Shown here: one piece after another, positions 32,592 to 40,150 of the stretch
Numbering within the stretch: the first letter of the stretch is position 1
How the letters are laid out: every line of letters begins with the position of its first letter
Source: CAZTDU01 sp050248795
Lineage (GTDB): Bacteria; Pseudomonadota; Gammaproteobacteria; Burkholderiales; SG8-39
Length of the DNA stretch: 64,000 nucleotides
Direction: 5' to 3'
NCBI GenBank assembly: GCA_050248795.1
Contig: JBFWRS010000002.1
Coordinates: forward strand, 62,001 to 126,000
Position numbers and translations under genes: made by a program
Notes under the pieces: model-generated
What the model was told of the DNA's origin: nothing
The model's input: the letters and a program-made list of their open reading frames with translations, nothing else
Databases searched by the model: none

Positions 32592-34081
32592 CAGAAGCGC
32601 GGCAGGCCGGGATGCGCCAGCTTGCCGCCATGCACGCGCATGCGGCCGTGTTCGGCGCAGCGCGCCAGCGTCGGCACCGCCTTGCCCGGATTGAGCAGGC
32701 CGAGGGGGTCGAACACCCGCTTCACGGCGTGAAACAGCTCGAGCTCCTCAGCGCGGAACTGCGTGCACATCTGGTTGATCTTCTCGATGCCGACGCCGTG
32801 CTCGCCGGTGATCGTGCCGCCGACCTCGATGCACTTCTCCAGCACCTCCTCGGCGAAGGACTCGGTGCGGCGCAGCTGCTCCGGGTCGTTGGCGTCGAAC
32901 AGGATCAGCGGATGCAGGTTGCCGTCGCCGGCGTGGAACACGTTCGGGCAGCGCAGGCCGTATTTGCGTTCCATGTCGGCGATGAAGTTGAGCACCTCGC
33001 CCAGGCGCCGCTTGGGGATGGTGCCATCCATGCAGTAGTAATCCGGCGAGATGCGCCCGACCGCGGGAAACGCCGCCTTGCGCCCGGACCAGAACTTGAG
33101 ACGTTCCGCCTCATCGCGCGACACCTGGGTGCGCGTCGCGCCGGCACCCGCGAACACCGCCTCCATGCGCTCGATCTCGTGCTCCACTTCCTCGGGCGTG
33201 CCGTCCGATTCGCACAACAGGATCGCCGCCGCGTCGATGTCGTAACCGGCGTGCACGAACTCCTCGACCGCGCGCGTCGCCGGCCGGTCCATCATCTCCA
33301 GCCCCGCCGGGATGATGCCGGCGGCGATCACCGCGGCTACCGCGTTGCCCGCTTTCTCGACGTCGTCGAAGGACGCCATCACCACGCGCGCGAGCTGCGG
33401 CCTGGGCAGCAGCTTGACCGTCACCTCGACCGTCACCGCGAGCAGCCCTTCCGAGCCTATCGCCAGCGCGAGCAGGTCGTAGCCCGGCGAGTCGAGCGCG
33501 TCCGAGCCGAACTCGACCGGCTCGCCGTCCATCAGGAACCCGCGCACCCTGAGCACGTTGTGCACGGTCAGGCCGTACTTCAGGCAATGCACGCCGCCCG
33601 AATTCTCGGCGACGTTGCCGCCGATCGAGCACGCGATCTGGCTCGAGGGGTCGGGGGCGTAATACAGGCCGAAGGCCGACACCACGTCGGAGATCGCGGC
33701 GTTCCTCACCCCTGGCTGCACCACCGCGATGCGCGCCAGCGGATCGACGCGCACCACGCGCATGAACTTGGCCATCGACAGCAGCACGCCGTCGCCCGGG
33801 GGCAACGCGCCGCCCGACAGCCCGGTGCCCGCGCCGCGCGGCACCACCGGCACGCGCATCGCGTGGCAGGTCTTCAGGATGCGCTGGACCTGCTCCTCCG
33901 TCTCCGGCAGGGCGACCACCATCGGCAGACGGCGGTACGCGGTGAGGCCATCGCATTCCCACGGCCTCGTGTCCTCCTCCTGCCACAGCACCGCGCGCTC
34001 CGGCAGGAACGCGCGCAGCGCCGCCGCCACCTCCCGCTGGCGCGATGCGTCTATGCGTTCGTCAGGTAGGGCTTCGCCCAT
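32591..34081 (-). CDS. glcD: Glycolate oxidase catalytic subunit
   Basis: A 496-residue FAD-linked oxidase. The FAD-binding block PRGAGTGLSGGALP is at about residues 83-96, GSEGLLAVTVEVTVKLLPRP is present, and the end has HGVGIEKINQM and FDPLGLLNPGK. It oxidises glycolate to glyoxylate. The length matches the family (about 499 residues), supporting the ATG at 34081, although this overlaps the hydroxypyruvate isomerase gene by 31 bp. Confidence 0.93.
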   Translation of the reverse strand: MGEALPDERIDASRQREVAAALRAFLPERAVLWQEEDTRPWECDGLTAYRRLPMVVALPETEEQVQRILKTCHAMRVPVVPRGAGTGLSGGALPPGDGVLLSMAKFMRVVRVDPLARIAVVQPGVRNAAISDVVSAFGLYYAPDPSSQIACSIGGNVAENSGGVHCLKYGLTVHNVLRVRGFLMDGEPVEFGSDALDSPGYDLLALAIGSEGLLAVTVEVTVKLLPRPQLARVVMASFDDVEKAGNAVAAVIAAGIIPAGLEMMDRPATRAVEEFVHAGYDIDAAAILLCESDGTPEEVEHEIERMEAVFAGAGATRTQVSRDEAERLKFWSGRKAAFPAVGRISPDYYCMDGTIPKRRLGEVLNFIADMERKYGLRCPNVFHAGDGNLHPLILFDANDPEQLRRTESFAEEVLEKCIEVGGTITGEHGVGIEKINQMCTQFRAEELELFHAVKRVFDPLGLLNPGKAVPTLARCAEHGRMRVHGGKLAHPGLPRF

Positions 34082-34830
34082 TCGAGGCCGCTCAGTGTGT
34101 CCGCCTGTGGATTGTATTCGCAGCCGATCCAGCCCGCGTAGCCGAGCCTGTCCACCTCGGCGAGCAGCCACGGGTAGTTGATCTCGCCGCTGCCGGGCTC
34201 GTGGCGGCCGGGCACGTCGGCGAGCTGCATGTGCCCGATGCGCGGCAGCAGGCGCTCGATCGTCTTCGCCAGGTCGCCTTCCATGATCTGCATGTGGAAG
34301 AGGTCGTACTGCACGAAGGCGTTGGCCGCGCCCGCGGCGTCCAGCACCCCGATCGCCTGCGCGGTACCGGTGAGGAAGAAGCCCGGGACGGTGCGCACGT
34401 TGATCGGCTCGATCATCAGCTGCATGCCGGCTGCATCCAGCGCCGACGCGGCAATGCGGACGTTCTCCACCAGCGTGTCGCAATGCACGGCGTCGCGCGG
34501 CGCGACGCCGGCAAGGCAGTTCAGGCGCGTGCAGCCGGCGGCACGCGCGTACTCGACGGCGCGCGCCACGCCGTCGCGGAACTCGCTGCGGCGATCCGGC
34601 AGGCAGCCGAGGCCGCGGTCGCCCTTGGACGCATCGCCCGCGGGCATGTTGTGCAGCACCACTCGCACGCCCGCGTCCTGCGCCGCCTGCGCGACCTCGG
34701 CCGCAGAGCCGAACGCGTATGGAAACTGGTACTCGACAGCACGGAATCCGGCGCGCGCCGCGGCGCCGAAGCGCTCGAGGAACGGCAGCTCGGTGAACAG
34801 CATCGACAGGTTCGCGGCGAGCCTGGGCAT
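34051..34830 (-). CDS. hyi: Hydroxypyruvate isomerase
   Basis: A 259-residue TIM-barrel enzyme interconverting hydroxypyruvate and tartronate semialdehyde. The family start ANLSMLFTELPFLERFGAAA and the metal-ligand strands (LMIEPIN, QYDLFHMQIMEGD, HMQLADVPGRHEPGSGEINY) are clear. It is the first gene of the hyi-glcDEF run, so glycolate is oxidised to glyoxylate and the C3 products of glyoxylate carboligation can be handled. The ligase and reductase genes are not in this window. Confidence 0.92.
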   Translation of the reverse strand: MPRLAANLSMLFTELPFLERFGAAARAGFRAVEYQFPYAFGSAAEVAQAAQDAGVRVVLHNMPAGDASKGDRGLGCLPDRRSEFRDGVARAVEYARAAGCTRLNCLAGVAPRDAVHCDTLVENVRIAASALDAAGMQLMIEPINVRTVPGFFLTGTAQAIGVLDAAGAANAFVQYDLFHMQIMEGDLAKTIERLLPRIGHMQLADVPGRHEPGSGEINYPWLLAEVDRLGYAGWIGCEYNPQADTLSGLEWAKPYLTNA

Positions 34831-34938
34831 GTGCGCTGCGTGCGCAGAAACTTCGGTTGGTATACGCCGATTCTATCCGAGGCGCGCGCTGCGGACCGGC
34901 GTTGCTTTCTGCCGGCTTAGTGTCGAGAATCGGGGACG

Positions 34939-36735
34939 ATGATCAAGAACACGCTTGTCGACCTGTCGAGACGATTGCTTCCCGACCTGTCATGGCGCAG
35001 GCGCGTCACGCGGGCGAACCTGCGCGATGACGCGATGGCTGCGCTGATCGGCGCGGTCGTCGTCGTGCCCCAGGGCATCGCGTTCGCCACGCTCGCCGGG
35101 CTGCCGCCCGAGTACGGCCTGTACTGCGCGATGGTGCCCGCGATCGTTGGCGCGCTGTTCGGATCGAGCTGGCACCTGGTGTCCGGGCCGACGAACGCGA
35201 TCTCGCTGGTCGTCTTCGCGACGCTGTCGCCGCTCGCAGCTACCGGCAGCGCGCAGTACGCGGCCCTCGCCCTCACGCTCGCGCTGATGGTCGGCATCCT
35301 GCAGCTGACCATGGGACTGGCGCGGCTGGGAACGCTGATCAACTTCGTCTCGCACTCGGTCGTGGTCGGCTTCACGGCCGGCGCCGGGGTGCTGATCATC
35401 GTCGCGCAGATCAACAACTTCTTCGGCCTCGCGCTGCCGCGGGGCTCGCTGCCGCAGACCCTCGGCGCCTTCGCCGCGAGCCTGGGAGACGTCAAGCCAT
35501 GGGTGGTCGCGGTCGGCATCCTGACCATCGTGGCCAGCATCGTCGCGCGCCGCTTCCTGCCGCGCGTTCCGCACATGGTTGTTGCGCTGCTTGCCGGTGG
35601 GGTGTTCGGCTGGATCCTCAATCGCCTCCTCGGCAAGTCCACCACCGGCATCGCCGAGATAGGCCTGCTGCCGGGTGCGCTGCCCGCGTTGACGGTCCCC
35701 GAGTTCGATGCGGCGACATTCGGCAAGCTCCTCGGGGTAGCGGTCGCGGTAGCGGTGCTCGGGCTGGTCGAGGCGGTGTCGATATCGCGCGCCATTGCTG
35801 CGCGCTCGGGCCAGCGCATCGACGGCAATCGCGAGTTCGTCGGCCAGGGCCTGTCGAACATCGCCGGCAGCTTCTTCGGCGCGTACCCCTCCAGCGGCTC
35901 GTTCAACCGTTCAGGGCTGAACTACGATTCCGGCGCAAAGACCCCGCTTGCGGCGATGCTGTCGGCGCCCATGCTGGTGGTGGTGCTGCTCGTCATCTCG
36001 CCGCTGCTCGCCTACCTGCCGCTCGCGGCCATGGCCGGGTTGCTGTTCATGGTCGCGCTGAACCTGATCGACCTGCGCGCCATCCGGCACGTGCTGTCCT
36101 CCAGCCGCCAGGAGACCGCGGTGCTGGCGATCACGTTCGCCGCGACGCTGTTCGCGGAACTGGAGTTCGCCATCCTGTTTGGCGTCACGCTGTCGCTGAC
36201 GCTGTACCTGAAGCGCACGTCGCGCCCCGCGCTGCGCCCCATCGTGCCGGACGCGGGCAGCGAGGCGCGCAAGTTCAAGGTCGTCGAGCCGGGCCAGCCG
36301 GAATGCCCGCAGCTCAAGATCCTGCGGCTGGAGGGCTCGCTTTACTTCGGTGCCGTGAACCATGTCGCCACGGAGCTCGACGACCTGCGCGAGGCCGCGC
36401 CGGGGCAGAAGCACCTGCTGCTGCTGGTCAAGGGCATGAACTTCGTCGATGTCGCGGGTGCCGACCTGCTTGCCGAGGAGCGCATGCGGCGCCGGGCGGC
36501 GGGGGGCGAGCTCTACCTGCACGGCCTGCGCCCGGATGCGGCGGCGGCGCTGGAGCGCACCGGCTACATGCGCGGCGACAACCGCAAGCAGGTGTTCGCG
36601 CGCAAGCGCGATGCGCTCGCCGACATCGTGCCGAGGCTCGACCCGCGCGTGTGCGCAACCTGCACCGCGCGCATTTTCGAGGAATGCGCGGCACAGCCCG
36701 GACCGCCGCCGCGCGAGCCCGAGCCGCCGGCATAA
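34939..36735 (+). CDS. SulP family anion transporter with STAS domain
   Basis: A 598-residue protein. About 12 helices (residues 28-425) form the SulP core, with VPQGIAFATLAGLPPEYGLY and SYPSSGSFNRSG-like AYPSSGSFNRSGLNY as family marks. A STAS domain follows at about 450-555. The tail carries a cysteine cluster, CATCTARIFEEC, near residues 573-584. SulP proteins carry sulfate, bicarbonate or dicarboxylates. The nearby sulfite oxidase makes sulfate a reasonable but unproven substrate. It starts a plus-strand run of four genes. Confidence 0.9.
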   Translation: MIKNTLVDLSRRLLPDLSWRRRVTRANLRDDAMAALIGAVVVVPQGIAFATLAGLPPEYGLYCAMVPAIVGALFGSSWHLVSGPTNAISLVVFATLSPLAATGSAQYAALALTLALMVGILQLTMGLARLGTLINFVSHSVVVGFTAGAGVLIIVAQINNFFGLALPRGSLPQTLGAFAASLGDVKPWVVAVGILTIVASIVARRFLPRVPHMVVALLAGGVFGWILNRLLGKSTTGIAEIGLLPGALPALTVPEFDAATFGKLLGVAVAVAVLGLVEAVSISRAIAARSGQRIDGNREFVGQGLSNIAGSFFGAYPSSGSFNRSGLNYDSGAKTPLAAMLSAPMLVVVLLVISPLLAYLPLAAMAGLLFMVALNLIDLRAIRHVLSSSRQETAVLAITFAATLFAELEFAILFGVTLSLTLYLKRTSRPALRPIVPDAGSEARKFKVVEPGQPECPQLKILRLEGSLYFGAVNHVATELDDLREAAPGQKHLLLLVKGMNFVDVAGADLLAEERMRRRAAGGELYLHGLRPDAAAALERTGYMRGDNRKQVFARKRDALADIVPRLDPRVCATCTARIFEECAAQPGPPPREPEPPA

Positions 36736-36769
36736 TGCGCATCCTTCAGTCTTCCACGGAGCATCTCCA

Positions 36770-37573
36770 ATGCGCGCTGCCGCACTGATCCGCCGAGCCG
36801 GCCTCGCCCTCGCCATCGCCGCATGCAGCGGCGCATGGAGCGGCGCCGCCCTCGCGCAGGCACAGACGACGCCAGCCGGCTACGAGCCCAAGTCCGGCCA
36901 GGCGGGCAAGGACGTAGTCTGGGTGCCGACGCCGCAGGTCGTGGTCGACAAAATGCTGGACATGGCGAAGGTGACGCCGCGCGACTTCGTCATCGATCTG
37001 GGCTCGGGCGACGGCCGCACCGTGATCACCGCGGCGAAGCGCGGCGCGAGTGCGCTTGGCATCGAGTACAACCCCGACATGGTCGAGCTGTCGAAGCGAA
37101 ATGCCGAGAAGGAAGGCGTCGCCGGCAAGGCCAGCTTCATCAAGGCCGACCTGTTCGAGACCGACTTTGCCAGGGCCAGCGTGATCACCATGTTCCTGCT
37201 GCCGGACATCAACCTGAAGCTGCGGCCGAAGATCCTTTCCCTGAAGCCCGGCACGCGCATCGTCTCGAACAGCTTCACCATGGGCGAGTGGGCAGCGGAC
37301 GAAACGGCGACGCTCAACAATGATGCCGGCTGCACGGTATCCTGGTGTACGGCGCTGCTGTGGATCGTGCCGGCACGCGTCGCCGGCACGTACCAGGTGC
37401 CGCAGGGTGAGCTGACGCTGAAGCAGGAGTTCCAGATGCTCTCCGGCACGCTGCATACCGGGGGCAAGACGTACGTGTTGACCGGCAAGGTGACCGGCGA
37501 GGCGTTCGCGTTCAAGGCCGGCGGCCGCGAGTACCATGGCAGGATGAACGGCAAGGCGCTGGTGCTGCGCTGA
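36770..37573 (+). CDS. Class I SAM methyltransferase with signal-like N-terminus
   Basis: A 267-residue protein. Residues 1-30 look like a cleavable signal (ALIRRAGLALAIAACSG, then AALAQAQ). The rest is a Rossmann methyltransferase: VIDLGSGDGRTVITAA at about 74-89 is motif I, and GIEYNPDMVELSKRNAEKEG follows. The lead-in WVPTPQVVVDKML resembles the FAM173 group, which methylates lysines in membrane proteins. SAM is not expected in the periplasm, so either the N-terminus is a membrane anchor or the export prediction is misleading. It lies 34 bp after the SulP gene. I prefer the ATG at 36770, which gives this N-terminus. Confidence 0.75.
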   Translation: MRAAALIRRAGLALAIAACSGAWSGAALAQAQTTPAGYEPKSGQAGKDVVWVPTPQVVVDKMLDMAKVTPRDFVIDLGSGDGRTVITAAKRGASALGIEYNPDMVELSKRNAEKEGVAGKASFIKADLFETDFARASVITMFLLPDINLKLRPKILSLKPGTRIVSNSFTMGEWAADETATLNNDAGCTVSWCTALLWIVPARVAGTYQVPQGELTLKQEFQMLSGTLHTGGKTYVLTGKVTGEAFAFKAGGREYHGRMNGKALVLR

Positions 37574-37618
37574 ACGCAGCGGCCGCGTCGCTGCGACGGG
37601 ACGAACCGGGGGAACAAC

Positions 37619-38026
37619 GTGATAGAAATGAAGCTGGAGATCGCCGAGCGCGCAGCGCGGGCAGCGCTGGCCCAGGCCGCCAAGCTGGGCGTGGCGATGA
37701 CGGTGTCCGTGGTGGACGAGGCCGGGAACCTGGTAGTGACGCTGAAGGGAGACGGGACGGGTTTCCTGACCACCGAAACCTCGCGCGCGAAGGCAGTTGC
37801 CGCGGCAGCATTCCGGCGCTCGACGCGCGAGATGGTCGAGCTGCAGAAAAGCCACCCGGCGTTCTGGGCCGCCCTGCCCGCGATTTCGCGCAGCCAGGCG
37901 CTGCCCTCCACAGGTGCGGTGCCGATCGTCGTCGGCGGGCACGTGATCGGGGCGGTCGGCTGCGGCGGCGGATCGGCGGACGAGGACGACGAATGCGCGC
38001 GCGCCGGCGCAGCAGCGGCCGGCTGA
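37619..38026 (+). CDS. GlcG/HbpS-like (DUF336) protein
   Basis: A 135-residue protein of the GlcG/HbpS family: MTVSVVDEAGNLV at about residues 27-39, then SRAKAVAAAAFRRST and VPIVVGGHVIGAVGCGGG. Members bind haem or cobalamin-like ligands or accompany glycolate operons, but the biochemical role is often unclear. The start is GTG at 37619 with GGGGGA six bases before; an ATG three codons on is possible. It is on the opposite strand to the glc genes, 3 kb away, and seems to belong to the SulP run. Confidence 0.82.
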   Translation: MIEMKLEIAERAARAALAQAAKLGVAMTVSVVDEAGNLVVTLKGDGTGFLTTETSRAKAVAAAAFRRSTREMVELQKSHPAFWAALPAISRSQALPSTGAVPIVVGGHVIGAVGCGGGSADEDDECARAGAAAAG

Positions 38027-38061
38027 TCGGGCGTTTCAAACCCAAGGAAAGCGAGGAATCC

Positions 38062-38448
38062 ATGCTCAAGCACCACACCCCCAAGACCATCGCCGCGCCG
38101 TTCAGCGAATACCATCACGGCATGGAGGCACCGGCCGGTGCCCGCCTCCTCTACATTTCCGGCCAGATCGGCGTGGCACCGGACGGCACGCTGCCCAAGA
38201 CCATCGATGAGCAGTGCCGGCACGCCTGGGAAAACGTGTTCAAGGTGCTGCGCTCGGCGGGCATGGGCCCGGAGGACCTGCTTCGCATCAACCAGTACTG
38301 CGTGCGCCATGAGCACATCGGCGCGATCCGCAAGATGCGGGTCGAGATGATGGGCGACACCTGGACCGGCTCGACCTTGCTTCGCGTCGCCTCGCTCGCC
38401 GACCCCGACTGGCTGATCGAGATCGAGGGCGTGGCGGCGAAGGCCTGA
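38062..38448 (+). CDS. RidA/YjgF family protein
   Basis: A 128-residue protein of the RidA/YjgF/UK114 superfamily: LLYISGQIGVAPDGTLPKTI at about residues 29-48 and ENVFKVLRSAGMGPEDLLRI are typical. Classical RidA removes reactive enamines; the Arg that marks true RidA is not in its usual context, so this is better called a RidA relative. It ends the plus-strand run and faces soeC with 42 bp between the stops and no clear terminator. Confidence 0.82.
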   Translation: MLKHHTPKTIAAPFSEYHHGMEAPAGARLLYISGQIGVAPDGTLPKTIDEQCRHAWENVFKVLRSAGMGPEDLLRINQYCVRHEHIGAIRKMRVEMMGDTWTGSTLLRVASLADPDWLIEIEGVAAKA

Positions 38449-38490
38449 GGGACTTCGGGGGTATTACCTTGTCCTGAGGCACCGGCCGGA

Positions 38491-39408
38491 TCACGAGATC
38501 TGGCGGTAGTAGATGTTCTGCGGGTGGTTCGCCTGCGCGAAGAAGTACCAGCGCTCGGCGTACAGGCCCAGCATCTGCACGACGAAAGCGGCGGCAGCCC
38601 AGCCCGCCGCCAGCAGCGGCAGCGGCAGCGCGAAGGCGCCGAGGAGGAAGCCCCATTTGATGGCGCGCAACTTGCCGCGGCTGGCGCCATGGAAGAACTC
38701 GCGCGTGTTGAACGTGCCGCCCATCGCGCCGAGCGACTTCTGCTCGATGCGCGGGTGCTTCACGCCGATCGCGGTCTGCGGGGTGGACTTCGGCCTCAGG
38801 CGCGCATTGCGCGCCAGCGACGCCAGGCGCGACAGCGCGGCGAACAGCGTAGCCGCGATCGCCGCCCGCGCCAGGTCGCCCGCGAACGCCGGCGCGAGTG
38901 CGTGCGCGAGCGCCGTCGCAAGCGTGAGCCCCGAGGCGATGCCGAGCAGCATGAAGTTCGCCACCGTCAGTGGGCTGTGCCATTCCTGCAGGAAGCGCAG
39001 GCAGGCGTAGATCATCGCCGTGCAGACGAACAACGCGATGCAGGCGAGCGCGCCCAGCGCCGCGAGGCCCCTGGACCAGGCGGCCGGCGCGTCCAGCCAA
39101 TGCGATGCGCCCCAGGCGGCGACCAGGCCCATGAACAACGGCAGCGCGATGACTTCACGCGACAGCCACGAGGTGCGCCACATCGCCGCCGCGCGCCAGG
39201 CCCGCTCGGGGCGGCCAAGGTGAAAGAAGGACGCGGCCAGGCCGAGCACGAGGAGCGCGAGCGATGCCGCGCTGCCGGCGACCAGCAGCGTGCGCAGCCC
39301 CGCGTCCGCCGGTGCGGCAAGCTCGGCGAGCACGGCAAGCGCGAGGAACAGGCCCTGTCCGGCGCCGATGAGCGTGGTGAGCAGCAGTACCGAGGCGGCC
39401 GGACGCAT
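38491..39408 (-). CDS. soeC: Sulfite dehydrogenase membrane subunit SoeC (DmsC-like)
   Basis: A 305-residue membrane anchor with about eight helices, of the DmsC/NrfD-like type. FFHLGRPERAWRAAAMWRTSWLSREV at about 62-87 and the end YAERWYFFAQANHPQNIYYRQIS (read in part) are characteristic. It would pass electrons from SoeB to quinone. It starts 11 bp after the soeB stop. Family assignment to SoeABC rather than dimethyl sulfoxide reductase rests on the A subunit lacking a Tat signal and on the gene order. Confidence 0.82.
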   Translation of the reverse strand: MRPAASVLLLTTLIGAGQGLFLALAVLAELAAPADAGLRTLLVAGSAASLALLVLGLAASFFHLGRPERAWRAAAMWRTSWLSREVIALPLFMGLVAAWGASHWLDAPAAWSRGLAALGALACIALFVCTAMIYACLRFLQEWHSPLTVANFMLLGIASGLTLATALAHALAPAFAGDLARAAIAATLFAALSRLASLARNARLRPKSTPQTAIGVKHPRIEQKSLGAMGGTFNTREFFHGASRGKLRAIKWGFLLGAFALPLPLLAAGWAAAAFVVQMLGLYAERWYFFAQANHPQNIYYRQIS

Positions 39409-39418
39409 CGGGTTCGCC

Positions 39419-40150
39419 CTACCAGCTCGTCACGTCGTCCAGCGACGGCTCGTCCAGCCGCGGCTTGGGCAGCCTGCCATCGACCTTCAGCGGGTTGTCG
39501 ACCCGCTCCAGCTCGTCCGCGTGCAGCTGGATCGTGGTCTTCCTGCGCGGCAGGTAATGATTGGCAGGCTGCGTCCCCCACTCGGGCATCAGCGCATAGC
39601 CGCCCGCATCGCGTATCGCCTGCGAGACCGCCGATGCCGGATCGTGGATGTCGCCGAACAGGCGCGCGCTGGTCGGGCACGCCATCACGCAGGCAGGCTT
39701 TCTCTCCGCCTCGGGCAGCGATGCGTCGGTGACGCGGTCTACGCACAGCGTGCACTTGGTCATCACCTTCTCGCGCTCGTCGAGCTCGCGCGCGCCATAG
39801 GGGCAGGCCCAGGCGCAGTACTTGCAGCCGATGCACTTGTCGTAATCGACCAGCACGATGCCGTCCTCGGCGCGCTTGTACGAGGCGCCGGTGGGGCACA
39901 CCGGCACGCAGGGCGGATCCTCGCAATGCAGGCAGGACTTCGGAAAGTGCAGCGTGTCGGTGGCCGGGTACTCGCCCACTTCCCAGGTCTGCACGCGGTT
40001 GAAGAACGTCCCGGTGGGATCCTTCTCGTACGGATTCTCGTCCACCAGCGGCCCGGCCGGCCCGGAGGTGTTCCACTGCTTGCAGCTCGTCACACAGGCG
40101 TGGCAGCCGACGCAGACGTTGAGGTCGATCACCAGCGCGAGCTGCGTCAC
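39419..40150 (-). CDS. soeB: Sulfite dehydrogenase iron-sulfur subunit SoeB
   Basis: A 243-residue ferredoxin-type protein with four cysteine clusters: CVGCHACVTSCK (about 13-24), CLHCEDPPCVPVCP, CIGCKYCAWACPYG and CTLC with a later CVMACP. It links the molybdenum subunit to the membrane anchor. The start is GTG at 40150, overlapping soeA by 4 bp, with a GGGGG ribosome site; no signal sequence is present, consistent with a cytoplasm-facing complex. Confidence 0.88.
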   Translation of the reverse strand: MTQLALVIDLNVCVGCHACVTSCKQWNTSGPAGPLVDENPYEKDPTGTFFNRVQTWEVGEYPATDTLHFPKSCLHCEDPPCVPVCPTGASYKRAEDGIVLVDYDKCIGCKYCAWACPYGARELDEREKVMTKCTLCVDRVTDASLPEAERKPACVMACPTSARLFGDIHDPASAVSQAIRDAGGYALMPEWGTQPANHYLPRRKTTIQLHADELERVDNPLKVDGRLPKPRLDEPSLDDVTSW

